Shown: in pieces, positions 8,359 to 15,448 of the stretch
Numbering within the stretch: position 1 is the first letter of the stretch
How the letters are laid out: the number at the start of each line of letters is the position of its first letter
NCBI GenBank assembly: GCA_029933635.1
Contig: JAOZNS010000003.1
Location: 1-32,916, forward strand
Direction of reading: 5' to 3'
DNA: 32,916 nucleotides
Source of the DNA: Candidatus Zixiibacteriota bacterium
GTDB taxonomy: Bacteria > Zixibacteria > MSB-5A5 > SM1-73
Program-made: the position numbers and the translations under genes
Notes under the pieces: generated by a model
What the model was told of the DNA's origin: nothing
Databases searched by the model: none
What the model saw: only the letters and a program-made list of their open reading frames with translations

Positions 8359-9207
8359 GTGAAGAAATTTATGGAAAAACTTGAGCGGCTGGATAGAAGG
8401 GTGATATTTGTCTTTATTGCTATCTCCGTCGCTTTACCCTTACTTTTTCCGGTGTATTTGGATTTTTCCGTCACCCCCCCGGTTCAAAGTTTTTATGATG
8501 CTATAGAGAAGCTTCCTCCGGGCTCCAAGGTGTTGGTCTCCTGTGATTATGACCCCGGCTCCATGCCGGAGCTTTTTCCCATGAACGTGGCGGTATTTTA
8601 TCATCTCCTCTCCCGGGATCTTAAGGTCATCACCATTCAGCTTTGGGCCACCGGCACCCTTTTGGCAGAGCGAGCCATGACTGAGGTTTTAAAGGAGTTC
8701 CCGGAGAAGAAATATGGGCAGGACTGGGTGAATCTGGGGTTCAAGGAGGGAAGAGAGGTGGTGATGGTCTCAATGGGGACCAGCATACCGAAAACCTTTC
8801 CCACCGACTCACGTGGAAGCAAAGTGGAGGATATCCCCATCATGGAAGGGGTGAAAAATTTTGATGATTTCGCTCTTTTGGTGAATATATCTGGCGGTTT
8901 GCCGGGGACCAAAGAATGGGTGCTTCAGGTGCAATCCAGATACCATGTGAAGCTGGGCTCCGGATGCACGGCGGTCAGCGCACCGGAGTTTTACCCCTAT
9001 GTTCAATCAGGACAACTGGTGGGGCTTTTGGGGGGAATGAAGGGGGCGGCTGAATATGAGAAGTTGGTGAAAAGACCTGGAACCGCACAAAGAGGAATGG
9101 ACGCTCAGTCGGTCTCACATATCGTGGTCTTTTTGTTTATCCTGATCGGGAACATTGCCTATTTCTCAGTCAAGGGAACCAGGAAAAGACTTAAAGTTTC
9201 ACGATAG
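8359..9207 (+). CDS. Cassette 3 C protein, two-TM protein with extracytoplasmic domain
   Basis: 282 residues from a GTG at 8359, chosen because GAGG lies about 7 nt upstream; an in-frame ATG at 8371 is the alternative. LDRR is followed by a helix (about 15-33), then PPGSKVLVSCDYDPGSMPEL (DYDP 63-66), MEGVKNFDD, PGTKEWV and GLLGGMKGAAEYE. A C-terminal helix and a basic tail complete it. It is very close to copy 1 in the DYDP block. Predicted topology: domain outside, both termini inside. The 84-nt leader contains a 6-bp hairpin (AAAGAT-gattt-ATCTTT). Confidence 0.86.
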   Translation: MKKFMEKLERLDRRVIFVFIAISVALPLLFPVYLDFSVTPPVQSFYDAIEKLPPGSKVLVSCDYDPGSMPELFPMNVAVFYHLLSRDLKVITIQLWATGTLLAERAMTEVLKEFPEKKYGQDWVNLGFKEGREVVMVSMGTSIPKTFPTDSRGSKVEDIPIMEGVKNFDDFALLVNISGGLPGTKEWVLQVQSRYHVKLGSGCTAVSAPEFYPYVQSGQLVGLLGGMKGAAEYEKLVKRPGTAQRGMDAQSVSHIVVFLFILIGNIAYFSVKGTRKRLKVSR

Positions 9208-9237
9208 TGCTTAAGTTTGAGTCGGGAGTAGAAGTTC

Positions 9238-9864
9238 ATGCCGATAGAGGAAACAATAGGAATCTGGGTGGGTGCCTTTTTGACCCTGTGTATATTTTCC
9301 TTCCTGTATAAGGATAATCCCTTTTATAAGCTGGCCGAACACATATTTGTGGGGATATCTGCAGGATACTGGGCTACACTGGAATGGCATAACGTCTTTC
9401 TACCTAATCTATGGAAACCACTTACCCAGGAAGGAAGGCTTCTTCTTCTGGTTCCCTTCGCCTTTGGAATTTTGCTTTTCGGACGTTTCACCAAAAAATA
9501 TAGCTGGCTTTCCCGCTGGTCCATGGCGCTGATCATCGGAATCTATGCAGGAATAACCATAGTGGGCTATGGATCAGGAGATCTGATACTTCAGATTCAC
9601 GCCAATTTGCTTCCCTTGTGGACCGACGATTGGTTCACCTCCTTAAATAATATCCTATTAACCGTTGGGGTGATAACCGGTCTGATCTACTTCTTCTTCT
9701 CCAAGGAACACAAGGGACTCTTTGGGGCCGGAGCCAAAGTAGGCATCTGGTTTCTGATGATCTCCTTTGGGGCTTCATTTGGCTATACGGTCATGTCCCG
9801 TATGTCTCTTCTGATCGGCAGAATATACTTTCTTTTAGGAAACTGGCTCCATCTTTTGGAGTAA
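9238..9864 (+). CDS. Cassette 3 D protein, polytopic membrane protein with KDNPFYK motif
   Basis: 208 residues, ATG preceded by GGGAG. It carries FSFLYKDNPFYKLAEHIFVG at the N-terminus, and IYFFFSKEHKG and GYTVMSRMSLLIGR at the C-terminus, nearly identical to copy 1 in the last 50 residues. About six hydrophobic segments. It is the last gene of the + strand block; a terminator-like hairpin follows at 10086. Function unknown. Confidence 0.88.
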   Translation: MPIEETIGIWVGAFLTLCIFSFLYKDNPFYKLAEHIFVGISAGYWATLEWHNVFLPNLWKPLTQEGRLLLLVPFAFGILLFGRFTKKYSWLSRWSMALIIGIYAGITIVGYGSGDLILQIHANLLPLWTDDWFTSLNNILLTVGVITGLIYFFFSKEHKGLFGAGAKVGIWFLMISFGASFGYTVMSRMSLLIGRIYFLLGNWLHLLE

Positions 9865-10085
9865 TTCCCGGCCACCTGAAATCGTTGGTGTTCAACTGGG
9901 GCAATCTTATCTTTTCGACGACACGATTATGAACAAAGACATCCCCGGCTTATCAGGAGGAGTTTCTCATTTCGCTTTTGGAGAAGGTGTGGGTCTTTCT
10001 TATTTAGGTTGGGAGATTTAATGTAAGTTATTGTATTTGAGAGTCAAATAAAAAAGCATCAACTCTTAGCGAAAAAGATCAGTCT
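9865..10085. other. Non-coding stretch after the third cassette
   Basis: No convincing gene. A 30-codon frame at 9929-10021 starts with ATG but lacks a ribosome binding site. Its start lies in ACACGATTATG (9921-9931), an 11-nt exact copy of 6667-6677, the sequence at the start of the small leader frame upstream of cassette 3. The 11-mer therefore flanks cassette 3 on both sides, possibly by chance. Confidence 0.4.
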
Positions 10086-10117
10086 AAAAGGGTGAGGTTG
10101 AAAATCACTCTTTTTTT
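10086..10117 (+). terminator. Probable Rho-independent terminator after the cassette operon
   Basis: A 10-bp stem (AAAAGGGTGA 10086-10095 with TCACTCTTTT 10105-10114, one G-U pair), a 9-nt loop, and a T tract reaching 10117. It lies 221 nt after the last cassette gene and faces the right way to stop its transcript. Confidence 0.5.
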
Positions 10118-10132
10118 GCTTTTTCTATCTTT

Positions 10133-10166
10133 CCCTCACCCTAACCCTCTCCCCAAGGGGAGAGGG
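10133..10166. repeat. Palindromic intergenic repeat of the CCCTCACCC / PSPLGERVRVR type
   Basis: CCCTCACCCTAA runs into a perfect 10-bp inverted repeat, CCCTCTCCCC-AA-GGGGAGAGGG (10145-10166). Read on the - strand it encodes PSPLGERVRVRE, a translation often seen in spurious annotations over dispersed intergenic repeats in many bacterial genomes. A related but degraded partner, CCCCATAGGGGGAGAGG, is at 10303-10319. Confidence 0.6.
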
Positions 10167-10220
10167 AACTAACTGTAAATCTATCAACCTTGTGGGTTTT
10201 AAATCATGAAGGTGCGACCT

Positions 10221-10261
10221 GAAATACGAAAGAACCGGAAATGCCAGGTCTTTCGCATTTT
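10221..10261. other. Long imperfect hairpin in the intergenic region
   Basis: GAAATACGAAAGAACC (10221-10236) can pair with GGTCTTTCGCATTTT (10247-10261), with a bulge and one mismatch, across a 10-nt loop. It lies between the two GGGGAGAGG palindromes and has no T tract, so it is not an intrinsic terminator. Role unknown. Confidence 0.4.
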
Positions 10262-10302
10262 CCCCAAGATTAAAATGAAAAGGAACAGATCTTTCAATTA
10301 TC

Positions 10303-10319
10303 CCCATAGGGGGAGAGGT
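10303..10319. repeat. Degraded second copy of the GGGGAGAGG palindrome
   Basis: CCCCATAGGGGGAGAGG resembles the core of the element at 10145-10166. The stretch between the two, and on to 10606, holds no supported gene; the 106-codon frame on the - strand across 10125-10445 is explained by the repeat. Confidence 0.35.
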
Positions 10320-10606
10320 TCTAAGATCCTGCGCCTGATGATTTTGGATAGGGGCGAATCTGAAGATTTTCTCTTTTGATTCGGTCAGTTGACTCAAATG
10401 AGGTGGAGTTAAAGCTCTACCCCTACATAAACTACGCCAGCACAATATGGACCACCTCCAGGAAATTTCATTCGAAGCTACATTTTTATTTCTCTCGCCC
10501 TAACAACAACCTGCAAAGAACTCTTTTGAGAATGACCCAAAACGTTTAAGCCATTTCCGCAGGATTCAAATGAAGAGGTTTTTTACTCCATCTCATAAAT
10601 GAATTT

Positions 10607-10637
10607 AAAAAAAAGCCCCGCCGTTTAAAGGCGGGGC
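10607..10637 (-). terminator. Rho-independent terminator of the dcw cluster, downstream of ftsZ
   Basis: Perfect GC-rich stem GCCCCGCC / GGCGGGGC (10615-10622 and 10630-10637) with a 7-nt loop. On the - strand the stem is followed by eight U residues (complement of the A run at 10607-10614). It lies about 105 nt beyond the ftsZ stop, making it a textbook end for the division operon. Confidence 0.9.
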
Positions 10638-10741
10638 CTGTCGCAAAGGAGGCATTGAGGGTCACTAAAGGAGGTATAAGATAGACGGTCATTCTTTCGA
10701 AATCTGCCAATCGGTATGTTTCGAAAAATAATCTTATATTT
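10638..10741. other. ftsZ 3' untranslated segment with paired short repeats
   Basis: Contains two copies of the 8-bp palindrome TTTCGAAA (10695-10702 and 10719-10726) and two copies of AAAGGAGG followed by YAT (10645-10655 and 10667-10677) at similar spacings of 22-24 bp. No gene is supported. Purpose unknown. Confidence 0.3.
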
Positions 10742-11893
10742 TCATCCCTCGTTTTGTTTCCTCAAAAAAGTGGGAACCTCCCAGTCATCTGCCTGATATG
10801 AGCGAACCTTGCTTCTGGATGAGACCTGGTGAGGCTTCCCCAGAGGTTCCTTTTGTTTCAGCGAGTTTTTTTCCAAAATCAGCTTGCCTGATGAGAAAAG
10901 GTCGGAGCCGGATTCGGTTTCCTCGCTTTTCAGATTATTGCCAAATCCAGTGGCGATGACCGTTACCCTGATCTCATCCTGAAGATTCTCATCTATCACC
11001 GCGCCGAAGATGATGTTGGCCTCGGTCCCCGCCGCCTCGGCAACCAAGCTGGCGGCCTCATTTACCTCAAGAAGTCCCATATTACTGTTGCCCGTGATGT
11101 TGATTAAAACAGCCTTAGCTCCATTTATGGAGACGTTATCCAGAAGGGGACTGGAGATAGCCTGGGTGGCAGCTTCCTTGGCGCGATTCTCACCGATTCC
11201 GTATCCAATGCCCATGAGCGCATCTCCCATCTCCGACATCACGGTCTTGACATCTGCAAAGTCCAGATTGATTAAGCCGGGGACGCTGATAAGGTCGGAG
11301 ATCCCTTTGGTGGCTTGAAGCAGAACCTCATCTGCCATCCTGAAAGCATCGGTGAGCTTGGTATCTGGGTTGGCTAAGCTCAAAAGCTTCTGGTTGGGAA
11401 TGACTATCAAAGTATCCACCTTATCCTTTAGCTCCTCAATTCCCATAAGGGCGCGGCTCATACGCTTTTTTCCTTCAAAATCAAAAGGCTTGGTTACGAT
11501 CCCGATGGTTAAGGCTCCCTGATCTTTAGCCAGCTCTGCAACAATGGGACAGGCGCCGGTGCCGGTGCCACCTCCCATTCCGGCGGTGACGAAGATCATA
11601 TCCGCACCCAAAAGTGATTCTGCCACCACATCCCTGTCCTCCTCAATCGCCCTTCTGCCGATCTCCGGACTGGCTCCTGCGCCTAATCCTTTGGTAAGGC
11701 GAGAGCCGATCTGGACCCTATGGGTGGCTTTGCAATTCTCCAAATCCTGGAGGTCGGTATTTATGGAGATGAAATCCACTCCCGAGAGTCCAGCGTCGAT
11801 CATTCGATTGACAGCATTCCCTCCGGCCCCACCCACCCCTACCACCTTCATCCGGGCGTAATTTTCATAACTTGTGTCCAGCTCAAAAAACAT
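10742..11893 (-). CDS. ftsZ: FtsZ, tubulin-like cell division GTPase
   Basis: 383 residues, a normal FtsZ length. It polymerises under GTP into the cytokinetic ring at mid-cell. GGAGGNAVNR (21-30) and the tubulin signature GGGTGTG (107-113) form the nucleotide site. The C-terminal linker is followed by a conserved tail, DDWEVPTFLRKQ (about 369-380), that in the family binds FtsA and other tethers. The start is an ATG preceded by GGGAGGGAG. It is the last gene of the cluster, 26 nt after ftsA, followed by a strong terminator at 10607-10637. Confidence 0.98.
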   Translation of the reverse strand: MFFELDTSYENYARMKVVGVGGAGGNAVNRMIDAGLSGVDFISINTDLQDLENCKATHRVQIGSRLTKGLGAGASPEIGRRAIEEDRDVVAESLLGADMIFVTAGMGGGTGTGACPIVAELAKDQGALTIGIVTKPFDFEGKKRMSRALMGIEELKDKVDTLIVIPNQKLLSLANPDTKLTDAFRMADEVLLQATKGISDLISVPGLINLDFADVKTVMSEMGDALMGIGYGIGENRAKEAATQAISSPLLDNVSINGAKAVLINITGNSNMGLLEVNEAASLVAEAAGTEANIIFGAVIDENLQDEIRVTVIATGFGNNLKSEETESGSDLFSSGKLILEKNSLKQKEPLGKPHQVSSRSKVRSYQADDWEVPTFLRKQNEG

Positions 11894-11919
11894 AGCTTCT
11901 CCCTCCCTCTTTTGGAATT

Positions 11920-13146
11920 TTAAAGATATGAACTAAAAATGTTTTTCATCTTTTGAAACCATCCCTTTGCCTTCAGGCGTCCTCTTAGCTTTCCTTCTCT
12001 CATCTGTTCCCATCCGTAGAGGATCAGCCCCACTCCAGTCGAATAGATGGGGCTGGAGGCATGTTCCTCCAGACCGGCTAAGCCTTGTGGTTTTCCGGTT
12101 CGCACCGGAACATCAAATATCTTTTCTGCCAGCTCCACCATTCCTGGCATCAACGATCCTCCGCCGGTGAGAACGATTCCGGCGGTTAAAAGGTCAAAAA
12201 AGTTACTTTTTTTCATTTCTTGAAGGGTAAGGCTAAGTATTTCCTCCACCCGGGGTTCGATTATTGCGGAAAGCACAGTTCGGGAGATCTGTTGAGGCTT
12301 TCTCCCCCCCACCCCAGGAACCTCAATGGTCTCATCCGGATCCACCAGGCTGGATATGGCACAACCGTAGAGTTTTTTAATCTCCTCAGCCTGATCCACC
12401 GGCGTTCTTAGACCAATGGCCACATCGTTGGTGATGTTTTTTCCTCCTAAGCCCACCACCCCGGTGTGTCTGATGGAGCCGTCATAGAAGATGGCAAAAT
12501 CGGTGGTTCCCCCTCCCAGATCCAAAAGCGCCACCCCTAACTCCTCCTCATCCGGAGACAATAGTGCGTAGCTGGTGGCAAGGGGTTGAAGCACCAGATC
12601 CTTTACCTCCACTCCAGCCTTTTTTACGCTCCGGTAGATGTTCTGAGCGGAGGTAATAGCTCCGGTGACTATATGAACCTCGGTTTCTAACCTCACCCCC
12701 ACCATTCCCACCGGATCTTTGACTCCGGTTTGATCATCCACCGTGAACTCCTGAGGCAGGACATGGATGATTTCCCGATCCATGGGCAAGGCAACCGTCT
12801 TGGCAGCTTCGATAACCTTCTCCACATCCGTGGGGGTGATCTCGTGATCGGAGCCAGATACTGCGATCACCCCTCTGCTGTTGATGCTTCGGATGTGATC
12901 GCCAGCTATGCCAGCAAAGACGGAGTCCACCTTAACTCCTGCCATCATCTCCGCATCTTCCACCGCGGTAGCTATCGACTCCACGGTCCTCTCCAGGTTG
13001 ATGACCACTCCCCGCTTCAGTCCTTCCGATGGACTGGTGCCAATACCAATTATCTTGGGTTGCCCGGACTCACCTATCTCTGAAATGATGGCTGCTATCT
13101 TGGTGGTCCCTATATCCAAACCGACGATTTGACTTTCATCTCCCAT
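11920..13146 (-). CDS. ftsA: FtsA, actin-like membrane tether for FtsZ
   Basis: 408 residues. Actin/Hsp70-type ATP-binding motifs are visible: VGLDIGTTKIAAII near residues 8-21, LLDLGGGTTDFAIF in the middle, and VLTGGGSLMPG toward the C-terminus. The C-terminal segment GWFQKMKNIFSSYL is the amphipathic helix that in FtsA anchors to the membrane. It recruits FtsZ and later division proteins. It lies between ftsQ (15-nt gap) and ftsZ (26-nt gap), as in most dcw clusters. Confidence 0.97.
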   Translation of the reverse strand: MGDESQIVGLDIGTTKIAAIISEIGESGQPKIIGIGTSPSEGLKRGVVINLERTVESIATAVEDAEMMAGVKVDSVFAGIAGDHIRSINSRGVIAVSGSDHEITPTDVEKVIEAAKTVALPMDREIIHVLPQEFTVDDQTGVKDPVGMVGVRLETEVHIVTGAITSAQNIYRSVKKAGVEVKDLVLQPLATSYALLSPDEEELGVALLDLGGGTTDFAIFYDGSIRHTGVVGLGGKNITNDVAIGLRTPVDQAEEIKKLYGCAISSLVDPDETIEVPGVGGRKPQQISRTVLSAIIEPRVEEILSLTLQEMKKSNFFDLLTAGIVLTGGGSLMPGMVELAEKIFDVPVRTGKPQGLAGLEEHASSPIYSTGVGLILYGWEQMREGKLRGRLKAKGWFQKMKNIFSSYL

Positions 13147-13161
13147 GTCTGCCTCTTGGTC

Positions 13162-13998
13162 TTAAAGGTTTTGGACTTTTGTCTGATCGGGAGGGTTTTC
13201 GCTTTTCCCTTCTGGCAAGGGAGCTTTTCTTGAGGAATCGGTCAGCACCACCTGATCATCGAATCTAAGATCCAGACATAAAAACTGGTTGACTTTGTTC
13301 TCCATGGCCAGGATGGTTTTCACCCTTCTCCATTTTTTCTTAAAATCGCCCAGCCCCATCATCACTTTGACCCCGGGCAGAAGATAGACAATTGGATCGG
13401 AAATATCTCGAAGGTTGATCTCGGCTAAAAGCTTTTCCAAATCGGGATCAGCCGAAAGCAGAGTGCTGTATAACTCCAACGCCTTTGCCACCTTAAGATT
13501 AGAACATTTCCGATAAGGTTTTAAGGCGTTCTCTGTTTTTGGATCTACCTCCTTTGACTCGATTCCGGTCACCATTGGGAGATCACGGTATAAATCCTCC
13601 TGATCTAAAGGGATGATCTCCTGATCGATCGACAGCCCACAAAATCCCCATTCCCCCAGATCAGGGAATTTGGCTGGAAGGCTGAGCCAGAGAATCGGCA
13701 TCTTTTCTTGCACCTCAATCAATATGCTCTGTGGAAACCTTCTTTTTATTAAGACCCCCTTTATCCTCGGGTCCTTTTTTAGCTCTGCCTCAATCTGGGT
13801 TAAGTTCAGGCTGAAGATGTTTTTGCCCAGGCATGGTTGGACTTTTTTCATGATCTCGTTGGATGTTATCTTGTGGTTTCCCCGGATCTTAATTTCGATC
13901 ACATCGAAGTTAGGGGAGTGACAAACGTATATGTAGGTTCCGCAAAATATCAATATGATCGCAACAAGGACAAAAAAAGTTCTCTTCCCGTTAGTCAA
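13162..13998 (-). CDS. ftsQ: FtsQ/DivIB, division protein with POTRA domain
   Basis: 278 residues. One membrane helix near the N-terminus (about 6-26) is followed by a POTRA-like domain (about 33-102: FDVIEIKIRGNHKITSNEI, DPRIKGVLIKRRFPQSILIEV) and a beta domain. FtsQ links FtsL/FtsB-type proteins with FtsW-FtsI at the septum. The likely start is a TTG one base after the murC stop, with GAGGG of its ribosome binding site inside the end of murC, so the two are probably translationally coupled. Sequence conservation is low as usual for FtsQ; position and the POTRA pattern support the call. Confidence 0.9.
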   Translation of the reverse strand: MTNGKRTFFVLVAIILIFCGTYIYVCHSPNFDVIEIKIRGNHKITSNEIMKKVQPCLGKNIFSLNLTQIEAELKKDPRIKGVLIKRRFPQSILIEVQEKMPILWLSLPAKFPDLGEWGFCGLSIDQEIIPLDQEDLYRDLPMVTGIESKEVDPKTENALKPYRKCSNLKVAKALELYSTLLSADPDLEKLLAEINLRDISDPIVYLLPGVKVMMGLGDFKKKWRRVKTILAMENKVNQFLCLDLRFDDQVVLTDSSRKAPLPEGKSENPPDQTKVQNL

Positions 13999-13999
13999 A

Positions 14000-15373
14000 T
14001 TATTCCCTCAACTGATTTAAAAGTTGCGTTCCAGCCTTGTATACATCCCCTGCTCCCATGGTGATGACCATATCGTTTTCTCTTATCATCCGTCTCAGAA
14101 AGGAGGCCACCTTCTCTAATTGTGGAACATAAAATACATTTTTATGTCCGAGCTTCTTAGCGGAATCGGAGATGAGCTGCCCGCTCACTCCCGGTATAGG
14201 ACTCTCTCGTGCGGGATAAACGTCGGTCACCACCAGCACGTCAGAAAGGAGAAGTGCTCTGCCAAATTCTTGATGGAGGTCCCGGGTTCGAGAAAACAGA
14301 TGAGGTTGAAATACCGCCACCGTTCTTCTTTTCCATCCAGTCCTTGCGCTTTCTAAGGTGGCTAAGATCTCCGTGGGATGATGGGCATAATCATCCACCA
14401 CCAAAACGCCTTTCACCTCTCCTTTGATCTCAAATCTTCTATGCACCCCTTTGAACTTCTTCAGTCCACCTATAATTTTCTCCCAGGGTATATCCAGTTC
14501 CAAACCGACTCCAATTGCCGCCAGGGAGTTTTTTACATTATGAGCTCCAGGAACGGATAGAGATACCTCTCCTTTGTTCTCCCCATTGATTTGCACTTCA
14601 AACCTGCTGTGGTTTTTCTCAAAACGGATGGAGTAAGCTTTAAGATCTGCCTCCGGAGATAGACCATAAGTGGTCAAGGGTCTTTCTATTTGAGGAACCA
14701 GCTCTTGCAAATTCCTTTCGTCCCAGCATAGAATTACCCTTCCGTAGAAGGGGACCTTATTCACAAACTCGAGGAAGGCGGATTTTATTTCTTCAAAATC
14801 TTTGTAATAATCCAGATGCTCCGCCTCCAGCGTGGTGACCACTGCGATGGTGGGGGTGAGCTGTAAAAAGGAGCGATCGTATTCGTCCGCTTCTGTCACC
14901 ATAAATTCTCCATTTCCCAAGCGGGCGTGCGCACCCAAGTTGATCACCCTTCCGCCCACCACGATGGTGGGGTCCAGTCCCCCCTCAGACAGGATCTCAC
15001 CCACCATCGAGGTGGTGGTTGTCTTCCCATGAGTGCCGGCGATGCCGATCCCGTATTTCATTCTCATCAGCTCGCCTAACATCTCGGCCCTTCTTATCAC
15101 CGGGATCCTTCTATTTTTTGCTCCGATCACCTCTGGATTGTCCTTTTTTACCGCGGAGGAGATGACCACCAGGTCTGCATCCTTTACATTCTCTTCAAGG
15201 TGTTGACTTCGAATCTTTATCCCAAGATCCTGTAACCTTTGGGTGGTCTCGGAGGATTTGAGATCAGAGCCGGTGACCTCATATCCCAGATTGAAAAGCA
15301 CCTCGGCAATGCCGGACATCCCCGCTCCACCAATTCCTACAAGATGGATATGTTTTATTTTACTGAATTTCAT
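14000..15373 (-). CDS. murC: MurC, UDP-N-acetylmuramate-L-alanine ligase
   Basis: 457 residues, full length. Adds L-Ala to UDP-MurNAc in the cytoplasm using ATP. N-terminal Rossmann motif HLVGIGGAGMSGIAEV (10-25), ATP loop GTHGKTTTT (about 113-121), EADEYDRSFL and the HHPTEI motif characteristic of MurC are present. In many bacteria murB and ddl sit between murC and ftsQ; here ftsQ follows after a single base, so both are missing from this spot. Confidence 0.97.
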   Translation of the reverse strand: MKFSKIKHIHLVGIGGAGMSGIAEVLFNLGYEVTGSDLKSSETTQRLQDLGIKIRSQHLEENVKDADLVVISSAVKKDNPEVIGAKNRRIPVIRRAEMLGELMRMKYGIGIAGTHGKTTTTSMVGEILSEGGLDPTIVVGGRVINLGAHARLGNGEFMVTEADEYDRSFLQLTPTIAVVTTLEAEHLDYYKDFEEIKSAFLEFVNKVPFYGRVILCWDERNLQELVPQIERPLTTYGLSPEADLKAYSIRFEKNHSRFEVQINGENKGEVSLSVPGAHNVKNSLAAIGVGLELDIPWEKIIGGLKKFKGVHRRFEIKGEVKGVLVVDDYAHHPTEILATLESARTGWKRRTVAVFQPHLFSRTRDLHQEFGRALLLSDVLVVTDVYPARESPIPGVSGQLISDSAKKLGHKNVFYVPQLEKVASFLRRMIRENDMVITMGAGDVYKAGTQLLNQLRE

Positions 15374-15448
15374 AATCGATACTGGGTGATCCCAAAGCCT
15401 CGGTTATTTTATCTTTATGGGTTTGCATAATTTTTAAACCCACGGTTC

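Larger units (their letters stand above)
2..9864 (+). repeat. Three tandem paralogous copies of a four-gene membrane cassette (A-B-C-D x3)
   Basis: Genes at 2-3135, 3228-6598 and 6719-9864 form three blocks, each in the order A (signal/TM plus conserved soluble domain), B (polytopic), C (two TM with a large extracytoplasmic domain), D (polytopic). Each of the four families is recognisably conserved in all three blocks at the protein level, for example KDNPFYK in D, DYDP in C, ATMF-LLAF in B and AGTA/GEEL in A. The DNA has diverged, so these are old duplications rather than recent repeats. Within blocks 1 and 2 the gaps are about 6-20 nt. Block 3 is looser (62, 84 and 30 nt). Gaps between blocks are 92 and 120 nt, so one long transcript is possible. 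Confidence 0.93.

Noticed and set aside
9929..10021. 30-codon frame after the third cassette
   Set aside because: No ribosome binding site and no similarity to anything recognised; kept only as a remark about the repeated 11-mer.
10125..10445. 106-codon frame on the - strand
   Set aside because: Its C-terminal PSPLGERVRVRER is the translation of a palindromic intergenic repeat, and the rest has no recognisable protein features or ribosome binding site.
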